This document shows, in pieces, positions 39,378-54,300 of a stretch of DNA of 64,000 nucleotides. Under the pieces are notes generated by a model. That model saw only the letters and a list, made by a program, of their open reading frames with translations. It had not been told where the DNA came from and did no database searches. The position numbers were made by a program, and so were the translations under genes. The DNA lies in the NCBI GenBank assembly GCA_005281725.1, contig SSBO01000001.1, positions 3,270,399 through 3,334,398 of the forward strand. The letters are read 5' to 3'. Every line of letters starts with the position of its first letter. The stretch's first letter is position 1. Origin of the DNA: Wuchereria bancrofti. Its lineage: Eukaryota > Nematoda > Chromadorea > Rhabditida > Onchocercidae.

Positions 39378-42300
39378 ATGATTAGTCAAGGTAAGCTCAT
39401 TTCAATGACTGTATGTGTCAACCATTATTCACTAATGGAATTATCGGAAATTAGTGTACAGAATGGTCTAAATACTGATGGATGTACTTGTTCACTTATC
39501 GTTACGTACTTTGCAAGTTTAATTCTTGCCTCTCAATAGGCAAAAGTATCCATTTTTTAACTATTTAATCCTCAAAGTGATCTTTTTTTCAGTTGGACGA
39601 ATAATAAATAATGATTACAACCTTCCGGAAATAACAGTGTTTGTTGTTGGTTGGTTGACATATGGTTGTGATCAAATGGCGGAGTCTCTGATTCATTTCA
39701 CTTTGAGATGTGTCATCTACGTGATAACAGTTGTTATCTTTGGTATCACAACAATTACCACCAATCAGAGCATCATCGCTATAATTTATTTTATCCTTTT
39801 CAGCACATATTGCATCATTTTTCAAGTAATCTCTGCTTTTTTCAATCAATTTGGTCTTTTCACTACTTTTTTAATTTTCTTTTTACTATATTTTTACTAT
39901 TTTTTATCGTGATTATTCCATTTAGATTTCTTTTAAATAAATGAATATTGCATGTAAGGCTAAATTAATGATATTGGATTTGATGTTATCCGTGGAAACA
40001 CACATGTAATGTGCTAAGAACGAAAGTTAAGATTGTCTTTGCAATGCCAAAGAAGAATTATTCAGCATAGTACAAAGAAATTCGCCTTCTGTTATTTTTT
40101 GATTACTCCGCTACTTTATCAGTGATATGTACTCAAGTTTTCAGACATCAATGAATTTTTTTCTACATCGTAGTACTTTTTTTTGGTACATATTGATCAC
40201 ATTAACATTAACTCATTTGGTTCTCTTAATCGATCGATACATTGTAAAATATGAAGTTAATAGTGGCGATATCTTGCTTGGTCCATTAGCTACAGAGTAT
40301 CGAGGTACAGTTTTTTCAGAATTATCCGGTACCTTACGAAGAAAGCTAAATGTTAATAAGAATAGCCGAATGAATGAATAATTATGGTAAATGTGAAAGT
40401 TTTGCTACTATCACTTGTGTCTTGATCAGAGTTCAAAGCAGTTGAAAAACTGATTCTGCTCCTTTAAAAAATCATTGAGTTAATTTATTGACTGGTTCCT
40501 GACTTGCTAATAGAAGACATAAGGTTTTCCTTTCAAAACCAAAATTTTGCAACCATGTTTTATAATCACTGAAAATTTTGTTGTCATTTCTTTTTAGTGC
40601 TGTCAAATATTGTGGGGCACTTTATTACTGTATCCATTTTATTTGTGCTAGCCACTCTGTGTGTTGTCATAGATCTCATTTCGCTGAATTACAAAGGTAT
40701 TCTTATCAGAACTTGTCTCATCTAAATCTTCGTTAACATACCTTAATGATTTGTTTAATCTAGCGACACTTTTAGTAAAACTACCGTCATCTTGTTCTAC
40801 GTTGATGCGAGATTTCGGACGAATATTGTTAATTACTTGTATAAGGTTGAGCGATATTTCTTGTTCACTTTTACTTGCATTTTGCGCCATTCATAGAGTA
40901 AGTTTACTAACGATGTTGAAAAATGTTTCTATTAGTATAAATTATTATAACGTAGAACTTTGCGTCCAAGCCTTTTTTTCCTCAGTTAGCTTATTATTGA
41001 CCTGAAGTAACACATTCATTTCAGATATACGCTTACATAACATTTGATTTATATCGTTCCATTAACTTAGAAGTTTTATATTAGTACTTTAACATCCTTT
41101 CCAAATGATAAACAACGAAATACATTCTAATTCAAAACTCACTTTATTGAAATGAACGGAAATTTGATTGCAGGTATCACCCGCTGCTTTACCTGTGCTC
41201 TTTGTTGCAGTATTATTATTCATTCCACTGCCAGCAAATATCAAAAGGATTGCTTGTTTCCTTATCACCTATTACGTATTGGCTGTTACAATGTTTAAGC
41301 TAATATTTGATGCATATGAAGGATTCATTGATTATCCAGATTTCTGCGACACTCATTTAATAAAATGGTTGTATTGGATCGGACTGATTTCGGATAATAC
41401 CAAACCGGCTTTGGTTTGTCTTTTCAAGCACCACTTCAGTTTTTGTTGGCATTAATAGTTTCATTAAACTTATTTATGCATCACATATTCATATGAGATT
41501 CTGATTTCATAATTAATCAACTTCATTCATACTTTCTGCAATATTTTCAGTGGTCAATAAACATTCCTCCTGGTAATGTTGGTAGAATAATTGTAAAAAA
41601 TTATAATTTAATTTAAGAACTGTTTTTGTTATTCGTAAAGAGGATATTCCTTTTTTAGGCTCCGGTGGTTTGTACATGTACTCTTACTGCACGGTCTTCT
41701 CTTCAACATATCAAAAAAATGTATGCAGTACGGTACAAAAAGGCACTACCAATTTTACCATTTCCAGATGTAGACTGCACTAATGCCGACAGAGGAACTA
41801 TTTATTTCATCAAATTTTATGCAAATTTTATCGTGTACAAATTTGGTTATGAGGTAAATAACTTTTGAAAACAAGTGAGAAATAATCGGGATAGTCTTCT
41901 AAATCTCGCTAAGTCATTCTTCTCTGTGCGGCGGCGATTTAGATAAGAAAAACTACTCAGAGCCTCTTAACTCATATCAATAAAATGCTCTCATAGAGAA
42001 TGTTTGAGTGCTGGAATTACTTCAGCTTATAGATCATGATGAGTACTAGGTCGACTTAAGCAGAGGTTAATTATTGCAACTAACTAATAAGGTCTTATGG
42101 AAGGGAACTAGGAGTGAGAGAATTCCATGGTAGAGAGTAGCATACATCAGCAAATTAAACATGTTTAGCTAATTAGAAGGTAATGTGAATAACTAGTAAG
42201 AATGGAATTTATTACTAAGTTGATAGAATAATTCTATTAATAAACTGACTGCGTATGTTATTTCGAATGTCACTTTGGAATACTTGAACTTCAGTTGTAT

Positions 42301-45300
42301 ATGATTTTCGTCCTTCTCTCAGCAGTAGTAGCTTCAAATATCATCTCTTTGCTGTCAGTAACAATCTTGGTGATTTGCTTGTTAATGGATCGATGGCGTA
42401 TTCGACGTATATTCTTGATTTTTGTCTGCTATCATTTGGTTGTCCTCGTTTACTCTTTGCTCGCATATATCGGTCCTGTACCTGGGAAATGTTATTACGG
42501 TAAGCTCTACAAACTATCCCGGTAGGTTAAATTTCTTTACAAACTATTCAGATACACTATGAAATCATAGTGTAACTTGTTGAAGATCACTTTATGACTG
42601 CTAATGTTTTATTTTTGATGAATTTTTGGTTTATTGAGTCTTCCTTTTGTTTTTAATCGCTTTAAGCTTTTAGTTGTTTTTTTAAATTATTTTCTTCGAT
42701 ATATTTTTACTGACTTTGTTAATAAATATTTTTTTTAATATAGATTCTTATATAAATATTTGTAAATATATAGATTCTTATTCTTTTATTATTTATAAGT
42801 TGTTTTTTTTTCCCAACTTTTATAAGTTTTCCCAATTTCTTATTTTGATGTTTTTATTTTGAGATTTAATTTTTTTTTTTTGATAGAATTTTTCGTTTGT
42901 TTTCCTTTTTATTGCGTGATTTTTTACAAATTTTTTGTAAATTTTTCAAAATAAAAGTGGAAATTTTTCTATTTTGTTTTTTATTTACAAGATGTATTAC
43001 AATATGTTCTTGTTGTTGTCGTAACTCCACAATGCCGACAATAACTTTATTGTTTTTTTGTACGACGTCGTGCAATAATTGCGCTTATGCAATACTAGGA
43101 AAGAAATAAATACACCTTAAATATTAAATTATACCAATAGTCCACTGCATGTTCACTGAATTGTTATACTTCTATGCCACTATCGATCCGCTGTGGAACT
43201 GTCCTTCCTGATGAAGTGCCAAATTGCTGAACATGTCGAATCAGATCTCTCCTCATCCTACTGATACACTTCTTTTAAATCCTTCTACGATTTCTCCTTT
43301 TCTAGAGTGAACTTTATCTCCAAATCGGCTTCTTTTGATTCTTACTTTATTGACCCGAGTATTACTGTAGCTATACAACTTTCAGTCGGCGATGCACTTT
43401 GGTACTTGCTTAAACTTTTTGAAGTTAACCAATCACGATTGGTTAGCCCACTTGTTTACGAGTGGATCGAAGAGTATCTGGTGTATATATTTATCCTTTC
43501 GGCTTGTTGACCCTTTTGAAACTATCTATCTGCTAAGTCTTATATACAACTAATTGTATTTTTCAGCTTCACTGCATTAATTCATTAGTTAAGATCCTTC
43601 CTTAAAATGTTATTTAGAAATATAGAAACTAGCTTCAAGTAGAAAACTGCGAATGTTAATAGTGTGGCAGCTGCAAAATCCGTGAACCTTATAAATCCTA
43701 TTATTTTCCTCTACGTAAATATATACTTTCGAACCAATTTCAGAAATACCTATACATCCATATTTTGCTCCCTATTTTGCTTTCATTAATAATGGACAGT
43801 ATCCAGCTAGTTCGCAACGGAAATCATCATATGCGATTTACTGTTACTTTCTCAACGTTGGGGTCTCCATCATGCAGTATTGTAATTTCAAAATCGAGGT
43901 AGGCTACAGGAATATCAAATATTTTCCATCAAACTCTATTAAGCCTATTTGTTCATATTCGATACTTCAATTTCAACTTTTACTGTTCGAATTTTTAAAT
44001 CTAGCGTGTGGAAGGAGATGGTGCTAGTGGCGGATCAAATGATGGCATTCTGCTGGCACTTCATCGAAATGAATCTCTTGAATGTAATCCTGCGCCTCAT
44101 TTCTTCTCTGCTCACGTCAAGTTAGTAACACTACGTTATATTTGCAACTTTACAAGACTTCAGTATTGAGTAATTTCAATTTATTTTAGAGTATTGGATG
44201 AATTGAAGCAATGTGTATGCTCGTATTATCACTGGGTTGTATTGTTGCTCGTGCTATCAGATGGAATACGTCTTTCATCGCCAGTCTTTTTATCAGCGGT
44301 TCTTATTATTCTTGCATTTATCAATCTTTGGCGTGGTGCTGATCTTTATCTCTCACATCCATCTGTTTTTATCCGGAAATGGCGTCTGATAACAATTTAT
44401 CTTCTTGCTGCAGTTTTCCTACGTATTGCAGCGCTGGTATGATTGTTTTTTAATTGCCTAAAATCTAATTACCACTCTCTTAAAAAGAGTATTTCTCATT
44501 TTTATATTAAACATTGATAATTTAATGATTTCTTATTGGCTATTTTATCATCGGCGTTTATGTCACTGGATTAATGGTATTTCATTGAACTTTACCGGAA
44601 TCAATTTTTGAATACTTCCTAATTACAAACCTACCAGTCATTTGATTGCTTCTCCCGGTGATTTAGCTCCAGTAACATTAAATATGTAGAAAATGGCTTT
44701 CTTGGGAAAAAGCAAAATATATGTCGTCAAATTATTTCGCGTCACTGGATACTATCCAAAGGAGGGAAGAATCGCTTAGCAAACTACGAAAAACTTATGT
44801 TCTTACTTGGAGGAAAGTATCTTTAATGAATCTGTTCTGGACTGGCTGTATGATTCAGTACTGTTAAGTGGTATTTCAATTTCTCCGATTTTAGTAAAAA
44901 GCAGTGTACATAAGTTTTTCAGGTCGGTGATGGGTTAATAGGACATTTTTTACTATATGACAAAGCGAATCATTCAATCAGCTATGCGTCATTTCATGTG
45001 ATGTTATCTTACTTTTCAAATTCTTCCGAAGACAATACTAGTATATTTTTCCTGTTGTTCCTACATTATCTGAGAGAACGGGTAAAACAGTAGCTTGGAG
45101 ATAGAAATAAATGTGTGTGTGAACTTAATAATAAGTCAGTTTAAAGGATGTTTTCCAAAATTATTATCCGTAAAAAATTGGTCACCAGTGATTGCCTATT
45201 TTAACAATGATATGGATAATATTGTCTATTCTATCAGAAAATCTCTCCTTTTTCAGCAACTTCCTTACAATTTTTAAGATTAAAATATTTTTATGGAAAA

Positions 45301-48300
45301 TTTATGAGATCTTTAAGCACCATATGGAGAATTAAGCACAGATAGCTTACTCTTCGATGTGCTGACCTTCGCAGCGCTTCTACTGCAACTTCGTCTGATC
45401 AGCAGTTGGTATGTAATTTATTTGTAACACAATAATTCTTTCATGCTGCAGTAAAGCGTCATCTCACTTCTATTACCAAAAGAAGTAGAATATAGTGATT
45501 GTAGGCACTTTCAACGGACAGTCATTGATACACGGGCTGATCGAATTGTATGTTACAGGTAAGTTTTCAGGTTTTCAATATTTCTAGATCCATGATAAGA
45601 TTCTATTTCTCCTCTAGTATTATAAAAGGAATTGCAAGACAAGCAGTACTTGTAGATTAAAAGACTTGAAATACCAAATTTCAACTACTCCCTTTTAAGT
45701 AATAACAGCAGCAGCATTACAGAGGTGTCGTCCTTCAAACTCAGTTAATTTACAAAGCGATGACCTATCATCAGCAACAAGATTATCGGCGCTTGGCGAA
45801 AATCAAACGTACTGTGGGAGCGATGGCAAATCTCAATCTACCTTTTGGAGAGTGGTTTATTGAGTGTGAGTTTTACCACAAATACTGTCCAGCTACTGTC
45901 ATTGTTAGCACATTTGTACAGACGGAATGGTATTTGTTCTTCGGCACAAATGTTGGTTCATCAAGAAAATATTCATGCCCTTTTAAATTCTTCCGTTAAA
46001 ATTAACTGAAATTGGTATCGGATACCCTTATTTTCGTAATTTGAAGTAAGTTTTAGAGAGATATCCTGAGATTTTTTTAAGCTACTGTTTTCATTTATAT
46101 TACGCTCATTGATCAATTATGTTTCTTGTTGTAATCAACTGATGGAATGGTCACAATATGCTAATTTTTTCATATTGAATATTTAAAGGACAAATTCGGA
46201 GGGATACGATGATTTAAAAATTGATAGTATTTTCGGATTTTTCAGCAATACGTGGATGGAACGAGAATTTATTGCATGCGGTGGATTCAGCAACAGAAAA
46301 TATAGAGGAAGCAACGTTTAGTAGTCATTCGTAATGCTTAATTACATTCTTTAACTTCATTCATATAGTTCTTACAAAATGAATAAGAAGCAGTCCATGA
46401 ATTCTTTATAATATAAACGAACACTAAAAACAAAACATTTATCCGACCAGTATCTCTTATAATCAGTAGTCCTATAGTTTTTTCTCGTCAGTGATGATGT
46501 TATTTTAAAATATTTTCCTAGATAATCAGACTTTCGATTATATTAATATACCATTAACTCTTATACGAATCAGAAAAGAGCTCTTGTACGGACAATGCAT
46601 TGTGGAAGTAATGGAAAAAAGTTTATTTTGTAACTCAGTCCCTCCTCTCATCATTTAACTCGAAGAAAACAAGAAATCATGCTTACCTGTTTTGTTTAAT
46701 GGTGACCTTTTTTTGTAAAGACAATTCTCTACCGCTAATTAGCTCATTGTTTTAGCTTCAGGTCTACGTCAGAAATAAAAACTGGCCAAGACGGTGGGAT
46801 GAAAGGGAGTAAGAAAACACAGGTTAGTGCTTTTATCAAAGGTTCACTGCACTTTCGGACAGGAATGACGTGACACTTGATGTACAGTGTTAATGTGCTT
46901 AGGTTCTTCTTACTGTTTCTTGTTTTTGAGACTCCATACATTACAATCTCCGCTTTGCTTTCTACATGTGCGCTTTGGATGGCCCGTAAAACACTTAGCT
47001 ATCGCTACATTCGCTTTGTTATCAATGAAGAAAAAAGGTTGCTGTTAGAGAAACTACCAAAGGTATCTTTAATTTAATTTGAAGCAGAGGAATTTAATGT
47101 AGCGTTCCTTGCAAACATTACATTGTAGGAGGGAATCAAAGGATGATATCAAAATCAATTTTTGCTTTTAATTGATTGGGAGAGGATACTTTTAATTGAT
47201 TCATTATCAGCTTTGGAATTATTTCGAGACTTTTATCTTGGCCATTTCAGGAGTTAACTTTGGCTTCACAAAACTCCTTGGGTAAACTTGAAAAATGCAA
47301 TCTTGGAAATGAGATTTGTTTGGTTACTAGTTCCAGGGACATTGTTAAGTAATCATTTTTTATTAAGAGTTCTTATTCTGTTTTAATAGTCACATTAGTT
47401 TGTGAAACTAGTATCGCGATAAATTAGCACGTAGAACAGGGAAATATAATTAGCATTTGATGCGAAGACTAATTCATAGTATCTTTGCCTCAGTTTTTGA
47501 GATAAGAGCTACTGCCGCTGCACATACAATGCTAATTTATTTACTGTTAAGTTTCGCACTATTTTCATGATGGCTTGCTTACAGGTACATGAATGAAGTG
47601 CATCATCGCTGGTTGAAGTTGCCATTACTGTGGCGTTTAATGGATGCAATTGGAACATTTTGGATTTGTAATACGGCCTTGCTGTGTTATCTGGTAATAA
47701 TTGTTAGCCATGGTCAATCTGCCTGCTTGCTTACATTTCCTCTGACAATGTTAGTCTTCTTCTGGGGAGCTATCACCGAACGGAAGCGTCGTCTGCTTTG
47801 GACTATTGCTATTTTCTATGTACAGGTGATGATGATAAATTGCAATTTTGAATTTTTGTCACATCTTAATTCAAGCATCTTTAATTTTACATGACATTCT
47901 TTCATACTGCATGAGTGAGTCATTAGATATATAAGAAGATTTCATCTAAACAAAAGATAGTGACAGTTGCAGATAATGATACTAGTATCAGTTTGCTTCA
48001 AATACACCTCCCTACCATGGGTGTGCAAAGAATGGATGAAATGTGGTAGATGGAGTATGGCGATGGTAGGACGATTCGTAGGTATCGCTGATGAACCGAT
48101 ATCTGTGGTCATATTTTGCCTTCTTGTTCTCGTACTCTTCACCCATCGTCATAATATGAGGGTAAGCTATTCTTCTATTCTTTATATAAGATGCTCGGAT
48201 TACTCTTCTAGCACTCCTTATTTCTAATAAGTATGGACTTCTGGAAATGGAATCTATGAAACGGGATTTAGATGTCTTTTCTTCTTTTCGGACAGTATTA

Positions 48301-51300
48301 GTAACTATAATATTTTATATTTTATCCGCCCTACTTTGTCCATATTTTATCCCCCAACGCATTTTTATTTTTTCTGGGGAATTTCGTTCATCTCTGTGAT
48401 TTCAGAGAAACGGTTTTTGGTACGCATCGAGTAGGCAATTACTGCGAAATGAAGGTCTTATTTTTTTTTTGATTTCCTTATAAATAAGAAGGAAGATAAT
48501 AGCCTACTCATAGTGCTGTATATTGTCGTTTCAGCTTGTTGTAGTATCTGTTTTCACTTACTTCAGCTTCAAAACATGTAAAATTTCGGCGGGTGCAGAA
48601 AAAAATCACGCTAAAATATACCGTGGTCTCATATCTGTTTTATGAAATAGTGTTTAGAATAGATTGCTCCTTATCAAGCGGTAATGCATAGTAAAGATAC
48701 TTTATCCAGAAACTTCCCTTAAATGTTTGGATTAATTAGTAAATAAGAAAAAGCTTAGGATTAGAAAACTGACTAGCCTTGTTTCTGTTTTGTTTGATAT
48801 ATTAATATGTGTAATAAAAAGTGCGAAATGCTTTTGCGTGATGATAGGTACAATTCAGATCATAAAAAATGTTGTTTATGGTCAGCATTATTGGATATCT
48901 TACGATTACGGCAGCGTTCTCCTTCAAACTACTATCCATGGATGATTTTATCTGATTTACTTGCCCTTATTACCATGATTGTTAATTTTTCCAATTTCGA
49001 TTTGGCACGTCGAGATGCTTTTACATTATTGGAGAGCAAAAGTAGCTTGTTGCCGGATACATTTGTTTACTATTTTATGACAAGCCTTGGTATGGTAAGT
49101 TTAAGTTTTCACCAGTAATTTTATTTTTAGCCTTTCTATATGGTACTCCATATGCGATGATTGTGTACCGATTTATGTGATATTGAGTTTTTTTTTATGT
49201 CTTCTGATATGAGTTTGGATTTTAAATGTTTCACTAACATTCGGCTCTAGGCAGTTTACCGGAAGTTTAATTAGCCGCGTTTTTTAACAACTTAAAATGT
49301 AACAACAAGCAAGCTTTTTTGACCGTGCGGGCTCCACAGTTCTGTAAATCTTCGTCGAATATTTAGGTATAGAATACTTTAACAGTAATTTTTTAAGAAA
49401 CTTTTTAGTTTTGTAGATCATACTGGATCGGATAATTTACCTCAAGCGAGCAATACGAGTGAAATTTTTGTATTTAGTGGTTGAAGTAATCGGAATTCAC
49501 ATTTACATCCTCATAATACTATTAATTTCACCACAAATGTGAATTTTTAAATTTATTAGTGAAACTGCATGAATTTATAGATCATTTCATCGTCTTAAAG
49601 TTTGGTTTAGGTTTTGTACAAGGTATTTTGGGTATTTCATATTCATTACTATTCATTATTCCCTTATTTCTAATTTGTTTGTCACAGTTTGCATATTTCT
49701 AGTCGTAACTAGTTGTATTTGTTTTTCATTTTGATGTGATTCCTTCATGCATATCATTCATGTAGTTATAGTGATGAGAATCGTCGAATGACCGTAGGTT
49801 TATTTATTTGGTATATAGCCCGTGGTATACACATGCTTTCAAGTGCATTTCAAGTACGAGATGGCTATCCAAAATTTATCGTTGGTGATGTGATGATGAA
49901 ATCCAATCCAGTAAGCTGGGCTTTATACGTCGGGTTTGTTGCACAGATATTTATTAGACACAAAAGCAGATAGCAGTGATTATCAATATCCAGTATCTTC
50001 TAGTTGTGCCAGATATTATGGAATCTGTCATCTTGAAGAATATTGACTTTTAAACCTTTTCGTTATCCGCTTTATACCATTCAGATTTGACAATATCATT
50101 TTATCTTTATATCTTAAATCGCTTTTCCACTAGCTCTGCTGTATGCATTTTACTGTGGAGGAAGAATTTTTATGATATATTGAGATTAGGAGAACATGTC
50201 TTAAAGATACTGTGCAAAGTCCTTATGCGAGTATCTTCTTTTTCTCTTTGAGTTATAATATATTATTTGCATTAATGAGAAATTTTTGGTCACATCTTTT
50301 TCAGATATTTCTACACCGTTCCAGTCTTCGAAATAGCAACAATTCTTGATTGGACCTTTACATCAACAACACTAACTCTATTGGATTTTTATATCCTGAA
50401 AACAATTAATTATTATTTATATTTCATTAAGGGCATGCGAAAGCTGGAAGCGGTCAGTTCATCTTTCTTCATATTTTATTGGATTGTCTCAATATTAACT
50501 GTAAGACTTGGTATTTCTTTACTTGCTACTAAATTATATATTTGTATTGCTGTTTCAAGCCAATTTTGCGTGAAATATTTTCTTTTCTTATTCATTAACA
50601 TCAAGTTTCACAAGGAAGTTTCGGTAGTTCATTACATTGTCTCTGAGGAAATAGATCTTTTTTTGGAATTAAATTCCAAGACGTGTTCATTGTTTAGCTA
50701 TGTCGCCGTACCCTTTTTCATTTCAGAATCAGGAGTGATTCCAAAAGATATCTGTAACCTGGAGGATATGCGGGAGCTACCGTTTGTTCCCTCTTTAGAC
50801 TGTTCAAATTATTGCGTCATATGACGCAATGGTCTTAAAAAGAATTTTAGAGAGAGTTATTTCCAGTTCTACCCAAGAAAGCGTGCGGAATTGACTTCAG
50901 TTCCAGTTAAAGTATTTTTGGGTGGAGGAATACTCTTTGTGGTATTTGTCATTCTTGTTATGTTAATTCTATTCATATCTGAAAATGTGAGTATTGTCTA
51001 CTTGTATTAATAATAAGGGTTTATTCAGTTTAGAAAAAAAAATTACTTTCTTTGTTGAATTAAGCAACCTTACACTGTTGACGATAATCGATCAGTCAAA
51101 GTTTTTTATCACTTCATTGCGACAGAGTTACATGGGTGAGAGAATAAGTCTGGTGAGAGAATATTGATCTCTTACAGAAGTTTTATTCACCCATGCTTCG
51201 TCTCACTGTTCACCTTTTAGTGTTGCGACTAAGAAATTTTAATTTTGACTGCGTTGATTATTTTTCCACTGCTATCCGTAACTTATCTTTTTAATCATAG

Positions 51301-54300
51301 TAATCGGGACGAATGAAATAGTTCCACTGAGGAAATTCACAAATATATTTTCAGATGTTTGTTGGAATTTTCCTTCCGGTCCAGATGGTGTTCACACTGC
51401 GGATTGACAAACAACCGGTTAGACCAAAACTTTGTTTTCAGACTTTTTCTATTTCTTAATTTTTATAATATTCTTGTAAATTTTCATGACAGCATCTTAT
51501 AAGCATTTTATTTCCTCATATTTATGAATTTCGATGTTGTGTGCGTCCAGTGTTGGTTAAATAATTTTTTTGGCGAATATTTGTTTTTGGTGAAAGTCTA
51601 TACGTTTTATTGCTTATATATTAACCAAGTTGCAAAAGTAGAAATCAAACGAAATTTAACTTGGGTGATTTCATTCTCATTGGTCGATATTTTGATCCCG
51701 AGATCATGTGTATGCATGATTCTTGTATGTTACCTAGCATATGTAGGGAATTTTTTCTTATGTGTAAGTATGTCTTTGCTTATCACAACACACTGCAAGC
51801 GAGTCTTGCGTCTGAGATAATTTTTTATTGTAGATATTATATGAGTGTCATTTGGAAGATTTACCACTGATCAGCGATCAAGAGTACAATTATTTAATTA
51901 AATATTTCGCATTTGATATATATGCGCAAAATTTTATCAAGTCACTCGGTGCGGAAACTATTGTTAAAGTGCTTTCTCCATTCCTTTCTTATATTTTGAT
52001 TTTCGTTTATAATTTCCCAGAAGTTATTTTCAACGACTCATTGGACATGAGATGAAGTTTAAAATTTTCATTTTTCCTATTTCAATTGCAAAACACCAAC
52101 TTTTTTGCCACAACTTTTAGAGATTAAGTTTTGGTTATATATCTTTTTTAATTAAACTTTTTCTTAAATTTTTAAACAAGCTAATGGACAATTAAAGAAG
52201 AATTTAAGAAAACGAAAAGAATCTGAACAGAAATCGTAATTCTAGGCTACATTATCCTCTCGAGGTATGATTTATTATGCTCACCGAGACTGGAAAGACC
52301 AATTGATACAACTGGCAAACGAGTCTATAAATGGATTGAAATTGAAATCACGAATTTATCTACGAAGAATGCGTATTCAGGAACAGACGGGTATTTTCAA
52401 GATACTTTCAATCATTCAGTATTACTTGCGTGATACTAGACTTCCAATTCTTAATAACTGTAACTCTTTGGATCTGTTCTAAAATACTGTTGTCATTGCT
52501 CCAACATGATTGAAAGTGAATTACATATGTTACACTGCTGATTATCAATTATTACAGTCATTGCTATAAAGTGCAATTTATTTGAAGGCTGCCCATCCGA
52601 TTCAAATAAGCAGGAATGTGGTTCATTTTGTTTAAGAAGCAAAGAATTACACTAGGATTTATTTGAAAAATAGTTTACCTTTCCTTAACAAATTCAGATA
52701 ATTTACTGAAAAAGACGGATACAACACCACTGGAAACTGCGCGTGAGTGGGAAATGGAAATGGAACAACAAGAGCTGGAGCATCTTTCAAATGTTTGCAT
52801 CACTGAATCCATTAGCTAAACACATTTTCTTGTTCATTTTTTTGACTCCTATTAATTACATTTTCAAATCTGGAATGGAAAGACTTCGACAACAATATAG
52901 TTCAGTTCTGATTTCAAAATGAACTATTAAAGTATACGAAATATTAGTTCATATTTAGGTGCTCAAATCGGCAAACTGTTCAGATGTTTTCGAAATGGAC
53001 ATTTCGGAAATAGTTCGACCATTGATCACTGTACCCAATGGTGATTTAATGTATGAAAATCCAACTATCGCTGAAGAACAATTCAATCACCGTTTCGCTT
53101 ATTTCAATTATTCATTTAAGTACATGACAAAGTCAGTCTGTTCTTCCTTTGCTTGATATTATTCATACTAATAAGTGGAATAAACATGCTTCATATTTAA
53201 AGTGACTCATCTTCATTAGTTTATGCGTTGAAGAAGAGGATGGAGAAATATTTGTACAAGTTTTTTGACATAGTAATAACCTGATGTCTGAAACATATCA
53301 TTCTTCAACAAGCATTATTCAATATTACTAACAGCCTGGGCGGAGTGAGCGTAAAACTTATTCTGTTTATTTATTCTGACCATGCTGAGACGCATTTTGG
53401 TTTTTCTTTTCACCACTAGAAGTTTAGTTAATTCTAGATTAGTGTTAAAACCAGATTGTACAACTCGCCTAGAGGGAGGTTCAGTATCGCATGTTGTCAC
53501 GCTGGAACAGTATGGTGTTAGCCATGATGGATCGACGATTGGCACAATGGAAGCACCACGATTTTTTTTTTTTGTCTCTAAAGTTTCTTCGAGTTATCTA
53601 CGACTTTTGAATATTTCCACTCCGTATGTTATATCTTTTGGCTTTGAACAATTTTCTGCGTATTTAACATTGTCCATTGTACGGCAAATAAAAGCAGCGT
53701 TTTGTTCCATGAAAAAAATTTGCAGCTGAGGATCAAAGATTTGGTCATTAGTTAGATTATTAGTTATGTGTTTTTCTGATATCATATGCTTGTAATTCTT
53801 TAATGAAACATATTTTTTTTTAAATTGCTGCAGAAAGAAAGAGCTATAATCCTCAAAAAATAAAAAAAAGAATGTTTTAATTTCGTCCAAGTGAATTTAA
53901 ACTTCTATTCCAGTATATACTATCCCTCCAAATTGTGATGCTTCGGATTTAGATGCAAAATTGAGAATAACCTGTTCATTCATATGTGGTAATATGTATG
54001 GACACTCTAAACTTTTTCATTTCTGCAGTTAAAAGGTAGTCAGTAATTGTAGGTCACTGGTAATGACATTTGCAATGGTGTATTTACTTAGTTTTAAACT
54101 GCGCGATATATTGATGACAAAACCATTCGAACTCACATTCCGAGAACTAGGTGATCCAAGTCGTTTGATACGACTTTGCACCAGTATAAGCATAGGTAAG
54201 TTTAACTCTAGTAAAATATTGAATGTTTAATGTCAAAAATTGAAGAAGTGCTAACTGGAGGCCAAATTACATAATTCAAGGTATATAAAAGAGGAAAAGG

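Noticed and set aside
41551..41572. 22-nt micro-exon between Piezo exons 41174-41413 and 41659-41853
   Set aside because: It has good-looking splice sites, but including it shifts the following conserved segment (YANFIVYKFGYE) out of frame.
43307..43510. 67-codon frame (plus) considered as a Piezo exon
   Set aside because: Exon 42295-42499 (phase 1) joins 43744-43898 exactly and continues the family alignment (GPVPGKCYY then IPIHPYFAPYF). Entering the frame from the nearby acceptor at 43305 hits an immediate stop.
46756..46822. Possible Piezo exon ending at the GTTAGT donor
   Set aside because: It can be entered in phase 2 but leaves in phase 0, and the next clear exon (46888) needs phase 2. 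Joining 46330 directly to 46888 keeps frame.
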